Shown: positions 44,386-53,399 of the stretch, in pieces | How positions within the stretch are numbered: position 1 is the stretch's first letter | Layout of the letters: every line of letters starts with the position of its first letter | Assembly (NCBI RefSeq): GCF_016117655.1 | Contig: NZ_CP064936.1 | Coordinates: forward strand, 62,001 to 126,000 | Origin: Treponema peruense | Lineage (GTDB): Bacteria; Spirochaetota; Spirochaetia; Treponematales; Treponemataceae | Length of the DNA stretch: 64,000 bases | Reading direction: 5' to 3' | The notes under the pieces: model-generated | Seen by the model: only the letters and a program-made list of their open reading frames with translations | Databases searched by the model: none | Told to the model about the DNA's origin: nothing | Program-made: the position numbers and the translations under genes

Positions 44386-45318
44386 CTAAACAAGTGAGTT
44401 GAACAGCGCCTCTACGGATTCTTTTGTGGCTAGAGTTTCAGAAAAAGCGCTGGCAGATCCTGTACATACGGCTTTTTTAAGTGCGGCTTTTCCTTTAAGA
44501 CCTTCGGACACTGCGCAAAGAAAGCCTGCAATCATGGAATCTCCGGCTCCCACAGAATTAATGCATTTACCTTTTGGAGCATTGCAAAACCAGACTGAAC
44601 CCGCTTCATCGAGCAAAAGCGCACCGTCCTTTGCAAAAGAAACCAGCACGTTTTTTGCACCCATCTTTTGTAATTTCTGCGCATACGGAACAGCATCTTC
44701 TTTGCAAAGAATCTGCGTGTCAAAAAGAGCGCCTAGTTCATGCTGATTCGGCTTTATTAAATAAGGGCTGAACTTAAGTGCCTCAAGCAAAAGCTTCTGT
44801 TCGGCATCGACCACGACATTCACTTCCTTTGCTAACAGGCCGGCCATGCAGTCAGCATAGAAAGACTGCGGTACAGAAGGCGGAACACTCCCTGCAAGAA
44901 CAAGAAAATCACCGCGTGACAGGCCGGCCAGTTTCTCTAAAAGACATTCAACCGCGCCGCCGTCTATACACGGACCGCGTGCGTTAATTTCTGTTTCTTC
45001 TGCCGCAGCATTTTGCAAGTTGCCGTCAGTTGTCCTGAGCTTTATGTTAATACGCGACTCGCCCGCTTTAAGCTCAATAAAATCAGTGCAAATCCCCATC
45101 AAATCCAGGCGGCGCTCTATCTCGCGGCCGGTAAACCCTGCCGTAAAGCCAATCGCTGTATTTTTTATTCCAAGATTGGAAAGAACAACAGAAACATTTA
45201 TTCCCTTGCCGGCAGCAAAAATGCGTTCAGAGCATGTGCGGTTTACTTTTCCGAGTGAAAAATTACTGCAGTCAACAACATAGTCAAGCGAAGGATTAAT
45301 TGTAAGTGTAAAAATCAT
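44386..45318 (-). CDS. fruK: 1-Phosphofructokinase-type PfkB kinase
   Basis: A 310-residue ribokinase-fold kinase: TLTINPSLDYVVD at the start, AAGKGINVSVVLSNLGI, ESRINIKL, LVLAGSVPPSVP, and the catalytic GAGDSMIAGFLCA near residue 255. These match FruK/LacC rather than ribokinase. It phosphorylates fructose 1-phosphate or tagatose 6-phosphate; no PTS gene is nearby to decide. Divergent from the phosphatase gene at 45375. Confidence 0.88.
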   Translation of the reverse strand: MIFTLTINPSLDYVVDCSNFSLGKVNRTCSERIFAAGKGINVSVVLSNLGIKNTAIGFTAGFTGREIERRLDLMGICTDFIELKAGESRINIKLRTTDGNLQNAAAEETEINARGPCIDGGAVECLLEKLAGLSRGDFLVLAGSVPPSVPQSFYADCMAGLLAKEVNVVVDAEQKLLLEALKFSPYLIKPNQHELGALFDTQILCKEDAVPYAQKLQKMGAKNVLVSFAKDGALLLDEAGSVWFCNAPKGKCINSVGAGDSMIAGFLCAVSEGLKGKAALKKAVCTGSASAFSETLATKESVEALFNSLV

Positions 45319-45374
45319 GTTCTGCCTCTGCCGCCATTCTACACCAAAAAAGATAAATTTGCTAATATAGGCGA

Positions 45375-45833
45375 ATGGTAAAAATACTGTTTATTTGTCA
45401 CGGAAATATTTGCCGTTCCACCATGGCTGAATTTGTAATGAAGCATCTTGTAAAACAGGCCGGACTCGAAAACGAATTTTACATAGCGTCAAAGGCTACC
45501 AGTACAGAAGAAATAGGGAACCCGCCCCACGCAGGAACACTTGCCAAAATGAGACAAGAAGGAATTCCCGTTTGCAAACATCGCGCGGAACAAATGAATC
45601 GAAGCGATTATTCTTCTTACGATTTAATCATAGGAATGGACCGTGCAAATTACGCAAATATACTTCGCATAACCGGCAGCGATCCGCAGGACAAAGTAAA
45701 ACTGCTGCTTGACTTTACCGACTGTCCGCGCGACATTGCTGACCCGTGGTATACTGGAAACTTTGACAGAACATACGACGATGTACTAAAAGGCTGTACC
45801 GCGCTTTTGGAACACCTTACAACTAGTCTTTGA
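45375..45833 (+). CDS. Low-molecular-weight protein-tyrosine phosphatase
   Basis: A 152-residue cytosolic phosphatase with the P-loop FICHGNICRSTMAEF (Cys-x5-Arg, C9 and R15) and the general acid in DPWYTGNFDRTYDDV near residue 125. Full length. The 3' end overlaps the convergent flavoprotein gene by 11 bp. The nearest capsule or kinase partner is not in the window, so the substrate is unknown. Confidence 0.93.
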   Translation: MVKILFICHGNICRSTMAEFVMKHLVKQAGLENEFYIASKATSTEEIGNPPHAGTLAKMRQEGIPVCKHRAEQMNRSDYSSYDLIIGMDRANYANILRITGSDPQDKVKLLLDFTDCPRDIADPWYTGNFDRTYDDVLKGCTALLEHLTTSL

Positions 45834-47202
45834 GAAGTTCAAGAATTTTATCGGCAACAAAAACACCGCTTGCAGACGCGTGTGAAAGAGAGTGTGTTAC
45901 GCCGCTTCCGTCGCCAATGACATAAAGTCCCTTGTAGCGTGTCTCAAGGTTTTCGTCCAGTTCGACTTCCATATTGTAGAATTTTACTTCAACGCCGTAG
46001 AGAAGTGTGTCATCGTTTGCTGTACCGGGCGCAATTTTGTCCAAGGCGTGAATCATTTCTATAATTCCGTCCAGAATGCGCTTTGGAAGAACAAGACTTA
46101 AATCCCCCGGGTTTGCAGAAAGTGTTGGACGTACGCGGCTTTCTTCAAGGCGTTCTGCATTTGTTCTGCGACCGCGTTCAAGGTCACCGAATCTCTGTAC
46201 AATTACACCGCCACCCAGCATGTTTGAAAGGCGTGCAATGCTTTCTCCGTAGCCGTTGCTGTCTTTGAATGGTTCTGTAAATGTCTGTGAAACAAGAAGA
46301 GCAAAGTTTGTGTTTTCTGTCTTTTTACCGTCGTCTTCAAAACTGTGTCCGTTAACGGTGATAATTCCGTTTGTGTTTTCATTTACAACAATTCCGTTTG
46401 GGTTCATGCAGAAAGTGCGCACATTGTCTTCGAACTTTTCTGTACGGTAAACTATTTTGCTTTCGTAAAGTTCGTCTGTAAGGTGTGAAAAAATAACTGC
46501 AGGAAGTTCCACGCGCACACCAAGGTCAACCCTGTTTGATCTGGTAGGAATCTTAAGGTCGCGGCATACTGTTTCCATCCATTTGCTTCCACTGCGTCCT
46601 ACAGAAACAATGCAATATTTGCATTCATCTGCGTGACCGTCGTGGAATACACGGAATTCGCCGTTTTCTGAAACCTGTATTTTCTGAACCGGCGTGTTAA
46701 AGAAAAACTGAACCTTATCTTTGAGTTCGTCAAAGATGTTTCTTAAAACCACGTAGTTTATGTCAGTGCCCAGATGCCTTACGCTTGCGTCAAGCAGGAA
46801 AAGCTTGTTCTGCATGCATATTTTTTTAAATTTGGTTCCGCCGGTGGAATACATTTTTGTATCTGCGCCGCCGTGTGAAACATTTATGCTATCTACGTAG
46901 CGCATAAGTTCAAGTGCTTTTTTCTTGCCGATATGTTCGTGAAGTGTACCGCCAAAGTCGTTTGTAATATTGTACTTGCCGTCAGAAAAGGCTCCGGCAC
47001 CGCCAAAACCGCTCATTATTGAACAGGTCTTGCATTTTATGCAGGATTTTATCTTGTCGCCGTCAATTGGACACTTGCGGTTCTGCAAGGGAGCGCCTTC
47101 TTCAAAAACAGCTACTTTAAGCGAAGGATTTTTGTTTACAAGCTGGTAAGCCGAAAAGATACCGCCGGGACCGGCGCCAATAATAATTACGTCGTATTTC
47201 AT
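45823..47202 (-). CDS. FAD-dependent oxidoreductase (COG2509-like)
   Basis: A 459-residue flavoprotein. The Rossmann FAD motif is YDVIIIGAGPGGIFSAYQL at the N-terminus; CKTCSIMSGFGGAGAFSDGK is a family signature, SVGRSGSKWM and the C-terminal GLYVIGDGSGVTHSLSHASASG close the FAD site. Cysteine-rich stretch CPIDGDKIKSCIKCKTC (about 58-74) hints at a metal or cluster. I start at ATG 47202 because GGGGGA precedes it; the open frame extends upstream into the leader only by chance. Preceded by an attenuator-like leader. The substrate is unknown. Confidence 0.9.
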   Translation of the reverse strand: MKYDVIIIGAGPGGIFSAYQLVNKNPSLKVAVFEEGAPLQNRKCPIDGDKIKSCIKCKTCSIMSGFGGAGAFSDGKYNITNDFGGTLHEHIGKKKALELMRYVDSINVSHGGADTKMYSTGGTKFKKICMQNKLFLLDASVRHLGTDINYVVLRNIFDELKDKVQFFFNTPVQKIQVSENGEFRVFHDGHADECKYCIVSVGRSGSKWMETVCRDLKIPTRSNRVDLGVRVELPAVIFSHLTDELYESKIVYRTEKFEDNVRTFCMNPNGIVVNENTNGIITVNGHSFEDDGKKTENTNFALLVSQTFTEPFKDSNGYGESIARLSNMLGGGVIVQRFGDLERGRRTNAERLEESRVRPTLSANPGDLSLVLPKRILDGIIEMIHALDKIAPGTANDDTLLYGVEVKFYNMEVELDENLETRYKGLYVIGDGSGVTHSLSHASASGVFVADKILELLKD

Positions 47203-47213
47203 ACATTCCCCCA

Positions 47214-47300
47214 TAAAAAGAAACTGCCCCCAGATTGCTCCGGGGGCAGAACGTTCGGTTTCCCGAACTAAAGGAGAGAGTTTTATCAGCTTTATAAGCT
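47214..47300 (-). promoter_or_regulatory. Structured leader with terminator-like hairpin
   Basis: Read on the minus strand, the leader holds CAGCTT-ATA-AAGCTG, then GTTCGG-GAAA-CCGAAC (47268-47253), then CTGCCCCC...GGGGGCAG (47249-47224) followed by TTTCTTTTT. The last is an intrinsic terminator placed between promoter and start codon. The CCCCC arm could pair instead with the GGGGGA ribosome site (47212-47207), and CTCTCC upstream could pair with GGAG in the terminator loop. I do not recognise a riboswitch family. Confidence 0.6.
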
Positions 47301-47306
47301 GTTTAT

Positions 47307-47335
47307 AATATACATTACGGCACAAAAAATGTCAA
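47307..47335 (-). promoter_or_regulatory. Strong promoter of the flavoprotein gene
   Basis: On the minus strand a perfect TTGACA (47335-47330), 17-bp spacer and TATATT (47312-47307). The start of RNA would fall near 47300, giving a leader of about 100 nt. Confidence 0.8.
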
Positions 47336-47477
47336 ACGTTTTTAAAATAAATTCTTCGGTTATAACATATTTTTATTTTAACTTAAAAAAAGAAATTGTC
47401 CGTTTTGTACAAGAAGAAGATGCCTGTTTTGTGTATACTTTCAGAATAATTTGTACATTCAAATTGGAGGCAGCAAA

Positions 47478-48668
47478 GTGTCATTTGTTTACGATATTCC
47501 TACAAAAGTTTTTTTTGGTGAAGGCCAGATAGAAAATCTTGGTGCACAACTTTCTGTTTACGGAAGCCGCGTTCTTTTGGTTTACGGCGGTGGTTCAATA
47601 AAAAAGACAGGGGTTTATGACAAGATTGTTGCACAGATAAAAGGCGCCGGTCTTGAACTATATGAACTTTCGGGAATAGAGCCCAATCCCAAGGTAGAAT
47701 CTGTAAGGCGCGGAATTGAGATTTGCAAGAAAAACAAAATAGATGTCTGTCTTGCGGCCGGCGGCGGTTCTGCAATGGATGCTTCCAAATTTATTGCGGC
47801 CGGTGCCTGCTCTGATGAAGATATATGGACTATTGTTAGCAAAAAGATTCCCGTAACAAAAGCTCTTCCTATTGTAACTGTTCTTACAATTTCTGCTACA
47901 GGTTCAGAAATGGATCCGACTGCAGTTTTGAGCAATATGCAGACCAACGAAAAGTCGCCCATGAGTTCGCCGCTGTTTTTTCCAAAGGCATCATTCTGCG
48001 ACCCGACATTTACCTATTCTGTAGGAGCAAACCAGACCGCCTGCGGTTCCGCCGATATTTTAAGCCACCTTATGGAAGTTTATTTTAACCGCAACCAGAA
48101 TCTTTTTATGCTGGACAGATGCATGGAAGGAATGATGAAAACTGTTATAAAATATGCACCTCTTGCCATGCATGAACCTGACAATTACGAAGCCCGCGCC
48201 AACCTTATGTGGACGTCTTCGTGGGCAATAAACGGTTTTACTTCGGGCTGCAATAAGGCACCGTGGAGCTGCCATCCTGTTGAACATCAGCTTTCGGCAT
48301 ATTACGACATTACACACGGACTGGGACTTGCCATCGTTACACCGCGCTGGATGCGTTATGTTCTTGCCAATGACGATGAACAGGGAAGCCGTGCACAGAA
48401 ATTCTACGAGTTTGGTGTAAATGTATTCGGAATTGATCCTTCTACAGGAAAAAATCAGGCCGCAGAAATGGCTGTAGAAAAAGTAGAAGAATTTTTCTAT
48501 TCAAAACTTGGGTTAAAGAAAAGCCTTTCTGAAATTGGTATTGGGCGTGAACATTTTTCTGACATGGCAAAAAAAGCGGCTGAATGCGGCGGCGGTGACT
48601 GTGTTAACGGCTGGCAGAAACTGTATGCGGCCGACATAGAAAAGATTTACGAGGCCTGTCTCAACTAG
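47478..48668 (+). CDS. Iron-containing alcohol dehydrogenase (BdhA-like)
   Basis: A 396-residue group III alcohol dehydrogenase, probably NAD(P)H-dependent and reducing aldehydes in fermentation. Evidence: YGGGSIKKTGVYDKI, LAAGGGSAMDASKFI (nucleotide site), metal ligands in SADILSHLMEVY and WSCHPVEHQLSAYYDITHGLGLA. Closest in form to the butanol dehydrogenases YqhD/BdhA. GTG 47478 is the start because GGAGG lies 7 bp before it. It is upstream of the hydrogenase gene by about 110 bp. Confidence 0.93.
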   Translation: MSFVYDIPTKVFFGEGQIENLGAQLSVYGSRVLLVYGGGSIKKTGVYDKIVAQIKGAGLELYELSGIEPNPKVESVRRGIEICKKNKIDVCLAAGGGSAMDASKFIAAGACSDEDIWTIVSKKIPVTKALPIVTVLTISATGSEMDPTAVLSNMQTNEKSPMSSPLFFPKASFCDPTFTYSVGANQTACGSADILSHLMEVYFNRNQNLFMLDRCMEGMMKTVIKYAPLAMHEPDNYEARANLMWTSSWAINGFTSGCNKAPWSCHPVEHQLSAYYDITHGLGLAIVTPRWMRYVLANDDEQGSRAQKFYEFGVNVFGIDPSTGKNQAAEMAVEKVEEFFYSKLGLKKSLSEIGIGREHFSDMAKKAAECGGGDCVNGWQKLYAADIEKIYEACLN

Positions 48669-48776
48669 CAAGCAAAGCCGTTTTCTGTTAAAATAGTGTA
48701 ATAGGGAAAGACAGCTTCAAAAAAATGGGGCTGACTTGGACTGAATACAAACCGACTGTTTTAACGGAGTGGCAAA

Positions 48777-50267
48777 TTGCTTAACATAAACAACAATACT
48801 GCAAACATTAAACGGGAAATTCTTGTAAGAATAGCACGGCTTCAGCTGGAAGGAAAACTCGAAGAGGGCGTTCACTTTATTCCGCGCGAAATGGCACCCC
48901 GCAACAAGCCGCCCATGAGATGCTGCATTTACCACGACCGCGAAATCTTAAGAATGCGCACTATTGCCCGTATGGGATGGTCTGTAGAAAACATCGACGA
49001 AGAAAGAACGCTTGCTTCTTTTGCAAAGGAAGCACTTGAACGCGAAAAGCCCACGTGGCCAATGCTTACTGTTCTGCACGATGCCTGCAATGCCTGTGTA
49101 CGCTCGCATTATATGGTAACAAACGCCTGCCAGGCCTGTTATGCACGCCCGTGTATGGTAAACTGCCCCAAAAAAGCAATAAGCATAGACCGCCGTGCAC
49201 ACATCAACGAAGACATCTGCATTAACTGCGGAATCTGTATGCAGAACTGCCCGTACCACGCAATAATAAAAATTCCTGTTCCGTGCGAAGAAGCGTGTCC
49301 TGTAGGTGCAATTACAAAAGACGCGTCAGGCCACGAAAGCATTGACTACGACAAATGCATTTTCTGCGGAAACTGTATGCGCGAGTGTCCTTTTGGCGCC
49401 ATGATGGACAAAAGCCAGCTGGTAGACGTAATAAAGCACATAATGGACGGCAGCAAAAAAATTGTTGCAATGTATGCTCCTTCAATAGCAGCGCAGTTCC
49501 GCGCAGTTCCGGGGCAGCTCGAAGCAGCTCTTCTTAAGGCAGGATTTGACAAAGTTTGGGAAGTTGCAATCGGTGCAGACATCTGTGCAACAAACGAAGC
49601 ACATGAATTTGAAGAAAGAATGGCGCGCGGTGACAAAATGATGACGACTTCATGCTGTTCGGCATATGTAAGGGCCGTCAATATACATGTACCGGCACTT
49701 AAGGAATGCGTTTCGGCAACAAGAAGTCCCATGCACTACACTGCAGAAATTGCCAAGAAAGCCGACCCCGACTGCATAACGGTATTTGTAGGCCCGTGTC
49801 TGGCAAAAAGACGCGAAGGTTTTGACGATGAGCTTGTGGATTACGTTGTTTCTATAGAAGAAATTGAAGCGCTTTTTATAGCAAAGGAAATTGAAGTTCC
49901 AAAAATGGATGTTGCAGAAGAAAGCATAATTCCAACAGCAAGCGGACGCAATTTTGCAAAAAGCGGTGGTGTTCTTGAAGCGGTAAAACTAAGGCTCAGT
50001 GACGATTCAATTTTGAAGCCTGCAAAAATAAACGGTCTTAACAAAGCCGGAATGAAAACTCTCAACATGTACGGAATGATCAACAGCGGTAAGCTCAAAC
50101 CCCCAAAGGACTGCCCGAACCTTATCGAAGTAATGGCCTGCGAGGGAGGCTGTATTGCCGGTCCTTCAGTAATTACCAATGTAAAAACCGCAGAAATTCA
50201 GCTTGAAAAATACGTCGAAAGCGGTGCAGTCAACAAAATAGAAAGCAGACACGAAGACACAAAATGA
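48777..50267 (+). CDS. [FeFe] hydrogenase, group B-like
   Basis: A 496-residue monomeric hydrogenase. The N-terminal third binds several 4Fe-4S clusters: CNACVRSHYMVTNACQACYA, CINCGICMQNCPYHAI, CEEACPVGAI and CIFCGNCMRECPFGAM. H-cluster motifs are L1 TTSCCSAYVR (both cysteines kept, including the proton-relay one), L2 VGPCLAKRRE and L3 EVMACEGGCIAGP. Group A enzymes have MPC in L2 and CPGGC in L3, so this is the group B type. It would make or consume hydrogen with ferredoxin. Start TTG 48777 follows CGGAG. The stop overlaps the DUF763 start. Confidence 0.93.
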   Translation: MLNINNNTANIKREILVRIARLQLEGKLEEGVHFIPREMAPRNKPPMRCCIYHDREILRMRTIARMGWSVENIDEERTLASFAKEALEREKPTWPMLTVLHDACNACVRSHYMVTNACQACYARPCMVNCPKKAISIDRRAHINEDICINCGICMQNCPYHAIIKIPVPCEEACPVGAITKDASGHESIDYDKCIFCGNCMRECPFGAMMDKSQLVDVIKHIMDGSKKIVAMYAPSIAAQFRAVPGQLEAALLKAGFDKVWEVAIGADICATNEAHEFEERMARGDKMMTTSCCSAYVRAVNIHVPALKECVSATRSPMHYTAEIAKKADPDCITVFVGPCLAKRREGFDDELVDYVVSIEEIEALFIAKEIEVPKMDVAEESIIPTASGRNFAKSGGVLEAVKLRLSDDSILKPAKINGLNKAGMKTLNMYGMINSGKLKPPKDCPNLIEVMACEGGCIAGPSVITNVKTAEIQLEKYVESGAVNKIESRHEDTK

Positions 50268-51499
50268 TCCGCCGTACAGGACATGCAGATCTTCCGCTTC
50301 ATACCGGTACTGTTCCAAAGTGGCTTGCCGACAGAATGCGCGATCTTGGAACACAAATAGTTGAAGCTCTTCTTATTCAATATGGAAAAAAAGAAGTATT
50401 GCGCAGGCTGAGTGATCCGCTGTGGTTTCAGTCACTTGGGGCCGTACTTGGAATGGACTGGCATTCTTCGGGAATAACGACCAGCGTAATGTATGCCTTA
50501 AAGCGCGGAATAAATGCACGTGCCAGGGAATTTGGTCTTTGCATCTGCGGTGGCCGCGGTAAATATTCCAGGCGTACACCCGAAGAACTTTTGTATCTGA
50601 GTGACGCAACCGGAATGGACGGCGATGCACTTGTCAAAGCAAGCAGACTCTGTGCAAAAATAGACAGTACCGCCGTTCAGGATGGATTCCAGCTTTACCA
50701 GCACAATTTTATTCTTTCTGATGAAGGAGACTGGGCCGTTGTTCAGCAGGGAATGAATACTGAACAGAAAACTGCGCGGCGCTACCACTGGTGTTCGCAG
50801 AACCTCAAGTCTTTTGTAGAAGAACCGCACACGGGTGTTACCGGGGAAAATCGCGGTCTTATTCTGAATCTTACCGACACAAATGCAGGCTCTACAAGAA
50901 ATTCAATTCTGAATCTTTCCAAAGAAAATCCCGACAGAATTTTACGGGAAGTAAAACTTATTAAAAAAACAGATGCTTTTGCAGGGGAACTTGCCTTTAG
51001 CGAAGAAGACGGTTCACGCAACTGTATAATGCCTTCGCACCACGATGTAAAAGCACAGGATGTTGACTTAAAAAGGCTTGGAGGTGTTCTTGCGGCGGCT
51101 TATGAAAGCGAGCCTTCTGATTTTGAAAGCCTGCTTCTTACTCCGGGGCTTGGACCGCGCACGCTTCAGTCTCTTACACTTGTAAGCGAAGTCATAAACG
51201 GAACGCCGTCGCGCTTTACGGACCCGGCCAGATTCAGTTTTGCACATGGCGGAAAAGACGGCCATCCTTTCCCTGTCCCGCTGCGTATTTATGACGAAAG
51301 TATACGTATTCTTGGTGACGCAATAGAAAAGTCAAAGCTTGGCTACAAGGACAAGTCTGAATGTATAAATCGTCTGCATAAAACTGCACTTCAAATAGAA
51401 GAAAACTGCAGCCCGCAGGCAGATTTTGATGCTGTTATGGAGCGTGAGCGGCGCAATTCACATGAGTGGGGCGGCCGTACTGTCGCTGGAACGGTTTAG
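50264..51499 (+). CDS. DUF763 family protein
   Basis: A 411-residue protein beginning RRTGHADLPLHTGTVPKWLA and LRRLSDPLWFQSLGAVLGMD followed by WHSSGITT, the markers of DUF763. A helix-hairpin-helix-like stretch LTPGLGPRTLQSLTLVSEVI (about 290-310) suggests DNA or nucleic acid binding, and RFSFAHGGKDGHPFPVP is also conserved. The function of the family is not known. The 4-bp overlap with the hydrogenase gene is unexpected and suggests coupled translation. Confidence 0.9.
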   Translation: MIRRTGHADLPLHTGTVPKWLADRMRDLGTQIVEALLIQYGKKEVLRRLSDPLWFQSLGAVLGMDWHSSGITTSVMYALKRGINARAREFGLCICGGRGKYSRRTPEELLYLSDATGMDGDALVKASRLCAKIDSTAVQDGFQLYQHNFILSDEGDWAVVQQGMNTEQKTARRYHWCSQNLKSFVEEPHTGVTGENRGLILNLTDTNAGSTRNSILNLSKENPDRILREVKLIKKTDAFAGELAFSEEDGSRNCIMPSHHDVKAQDVDLKRLGGVLAAAYESEPSDFESLLLTPGLGPRTLQSLTLVSEVINGTPSRFTDPARFSFAHGGKDGHPFPVPLRIYDESIRILGDAIEKSKLGYKDKSECINRLHKTALQIEENCSPQADFDAVMERERRNSHEWGGRTVAGTV

Positions 51500-51503
51500 A
51501 TTC

Positions 51504-52418
51504 TTAACGCGCAAATTCCTGAGTCCACGGTGTGTTGTGAAGAATGTCTGTTACGGCGAGGCGCATTCTTTTGAGTTTTTCTGAGCCGCTTATCTGTGTC
51601 TTTTGAATAAAACCTATGTCGTAGTAACCCAGCGCGTTTCCTGCACTGTGCGAAATAAATCCTTCGCGGTAAGGGCCGTTTTCCAAAACTATGCGCGGAA
51701 CAAGTCCTATGCCCAAACCAAGCGCGGCAAGTGCCATAACGGCTTCGTTTCCTTCTGTTTCTGCGGCGATTACCGGCTTAACGTTGCGGCTTTTTGTCCA
51801 GGAGTCAAACCGCTGCCGGGCCAGGCCGGCCTTTGGTAAAATAAGCGGCACTGATGAAACAATATCCTGCGGGCTTCCGCTTACGGTGGTGTAGGGACCT
51901 GTTGCACTTGCGGCAAACACGAGCGGGCTTGTCAGAACAGAAATGCAGTCAAATTCGGCACATGCGGCAGACGGAATGGCGGCAACCGCGAGTTCGGCAC
52001 GTCCTTCCCTTACCGTATTCATTGCAAGAGCCGGGTCTCCTGTTTCTACAGAAAGGTGGATTGCGGGATATTTTTCGGACAAATGTCTTATAAATGGCGG
52101 CATTATTGAGTAACAGGCCGTAACGCTTGCAAAAACGTGCAGAGTTCCGCCGGGTTCATCGGTTTTTTTTGAAAAATCTTCCATTAACTCACGCTGCCCG
52201 TTAACGCACGATTCTGCAAATTCAGCAAATTTCATTCCGGCCGGGGTAAGAATTACTTCACGGTTGTTGCGGTCAAAAAGTACGGCTCCTGTTTCTTCTT
52301 CAAGTCTTCCAACAAGGCGGCTCAGGGCAGAAGGGCTTAAGTTAACAATTTGCGCGGCTTTTGCAAAATGAAGTGTTTCTTTAAGGGCCAGAAATGCATT
52401 CAGTTCAAAAAAATCCAT
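51504..52418 (-). CDS. LysR-family regulator, IlvY-like
   Basis: A 304-residue regulator: HTH FAKAAQIVNLSPSALSRLVG with RLEEETGAVLFDRNNREVIL, then a periplasmic-binding-protein-like effector domain whose sequence (LHVFASVTACYSIMPPFIRH, ETGDPALAMNTVREGRAELA, ALGLGIGLVPRIVLENGPYR) is closely similar to E. coli IlvY. IlvY responds to acetolactate and activates ilvC, but no ilv gene is nearby, so its target here is open. It lies convergent to the DUF763 gene. Confidence 0.88.
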   Translation of the reverse strand: MDFFELNAFLALKETLHFAKAAQIVNLSPSALSRLVGRLEEETGAVLFDRNNREVILTPAGMKFAEFAESCVNGQRELMEDFSKKTDEPGGTLHVFASVTACYSIMPPFIRHLSEKYPAIHLSVETGDPALAMNTVREGRAELAVAAIPSAACAEFDCISVLTSPLVFAASATGPYTTVSGSPQDIVSSVPLILPKAGLARQRFDSWTKSRNVKPVIAAETEGNEAVMALAALGLGIGLVPRIVLENGPYREGFISHSAGNALGYYDIGFIQKTQISGSEKLKRMRLAVTDILHNTPWTQEFAR

Positions 52419-52550
52419 TCACTGATTTTAAAAGTATTGAAGATATTGGTCAACATAAACCAGCGTACTTCCGAAAATATAAGTGGTTAATTTGTAAAAA
52501 TTACGCTATAATTTAAGTTGAATTGATTTTGCAGCTTTTTTGGAGGAAAT

Positions 52551-53393
52551 ATGAAAAAGAGTATTCTTGCATTCGCGCTTTTTACGGCTGTAACGGCCGC
52601 ATTTGCTTTGGATTCAGGTTCGTTTACGCCTAAAGGAAGCATTTCTTCCTATACAAAAACGGACTACAATGTAACGTCAAAATTCGGTGACTACTTTCGC
52701 TCTGTAAACGAAAAGCATGTTCATGTTTACAGTGCCGACGGTCTTGTTTCTGAAAGTGCAACTTACACTGCACGCGATGAACTTGTAGACAAAATTACAT
52801 ATAAGTATGACGTAAGCCGCAATCTGGTGGAATCAGTTTATTCAGGTGCCGACGGTGTTGTTATCTACAAAACCCAGATTGAATACCAGAGCGACGGTAA
52901 AATAAAGAGCGAGTCAGAATACAAGGAAGACGGAACTCTTGCTTCAAAAACAATTTACAAATACGAAGACGCAAAAGTTACTGAAAGTTTTTATGACGGT
53001 GAAGGAAAACTTCTTTCACGCATAATCACAATTCTTGGCGAAAACGGCAAACCTGCAGAAGAAAAACAGTATTTTGCAGACGGAAGCCTTTCTCTTAAAA
53101 AAGTGTATACATGGCTTGATGCAGTAACTGTTTCTTCAATCGAAGAATTTGACGAGACAGATAGTTTTGTAAAAAAGCACGTTTACCGTTACGACGAGTC
53201 CGGGGCTTTGAGCGAAGTTCAGACTTACAATGCTTCAAATGTTCTCTGCACACGCGAAATTTACAAAAATGATTCTTTGGGAAATCCTGTAAGAATAAGT
53301 GTATACGCTGTTGCAGAAAAATTCGGTGCGACTGTAAATGAACTTCAGTCAATTTCTGAATTTGCATACAAAGATACATCGGCTGCAAAATAA
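52551..53393 (+). CDS. Exported protein with tandem YD/MORN-like repeats
   Basis: Signal peptide MKKSILAFALFTAVTAAFA (cleavage after AFA) and about ten repeats of 20-25 residues with the core Y-x(4-6)-DG-x-L-x-x-K-x-x-Y (for example YQSDGKIKSESEYKEDGTLA). The repeat form resembles YwqK/RHS-like beta hairpins. No catalytic motif. Probably periplasmic or surface-exposed. A TATAAT lies at 52507-52512, and GGAGG (52541-52545) precedes the ATG. The hydE gene starts 6 bp downstream, so readthrough is likely. Confidence 0.8.
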   Translation: MKKSILAFALFTAVTAAFALDSGSFTPKGSISSYTKTDYNVTSKFGDYFRSVNEKHVHVYSADGLVSESATYTARDELVDKITYKYDVSRNLVESVYSGADGVVIYKTQIEYQSDGKIKSESEYKEDGTLASKTIYKYEDAKVTESFYDGEGKLLSRIITILGENGKPAEEKQYFADGSLSLKKVYTWLDAVTVSSIEEFDETDSFVKKHVYRYDESGALSEVQTYNASNVLCTREIYKNDSLGNPVRISVYAVAEKFGATVNELQSISEFAYKDTSAAK

Positions 53394-53399
53394 ACTTGT

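Noticed and set aside
47478-48776. A Rex-type redox operator before the dehydrogenase or hydrogenase
   Set aside because: No TTGTGAAATATTTCACAA-like palindrome seen in either upstream region.
50498-50830. Antisense frame within the DUF763 gene
   Set aside because: Shadow frame without a ribosome site or recognisable domain.
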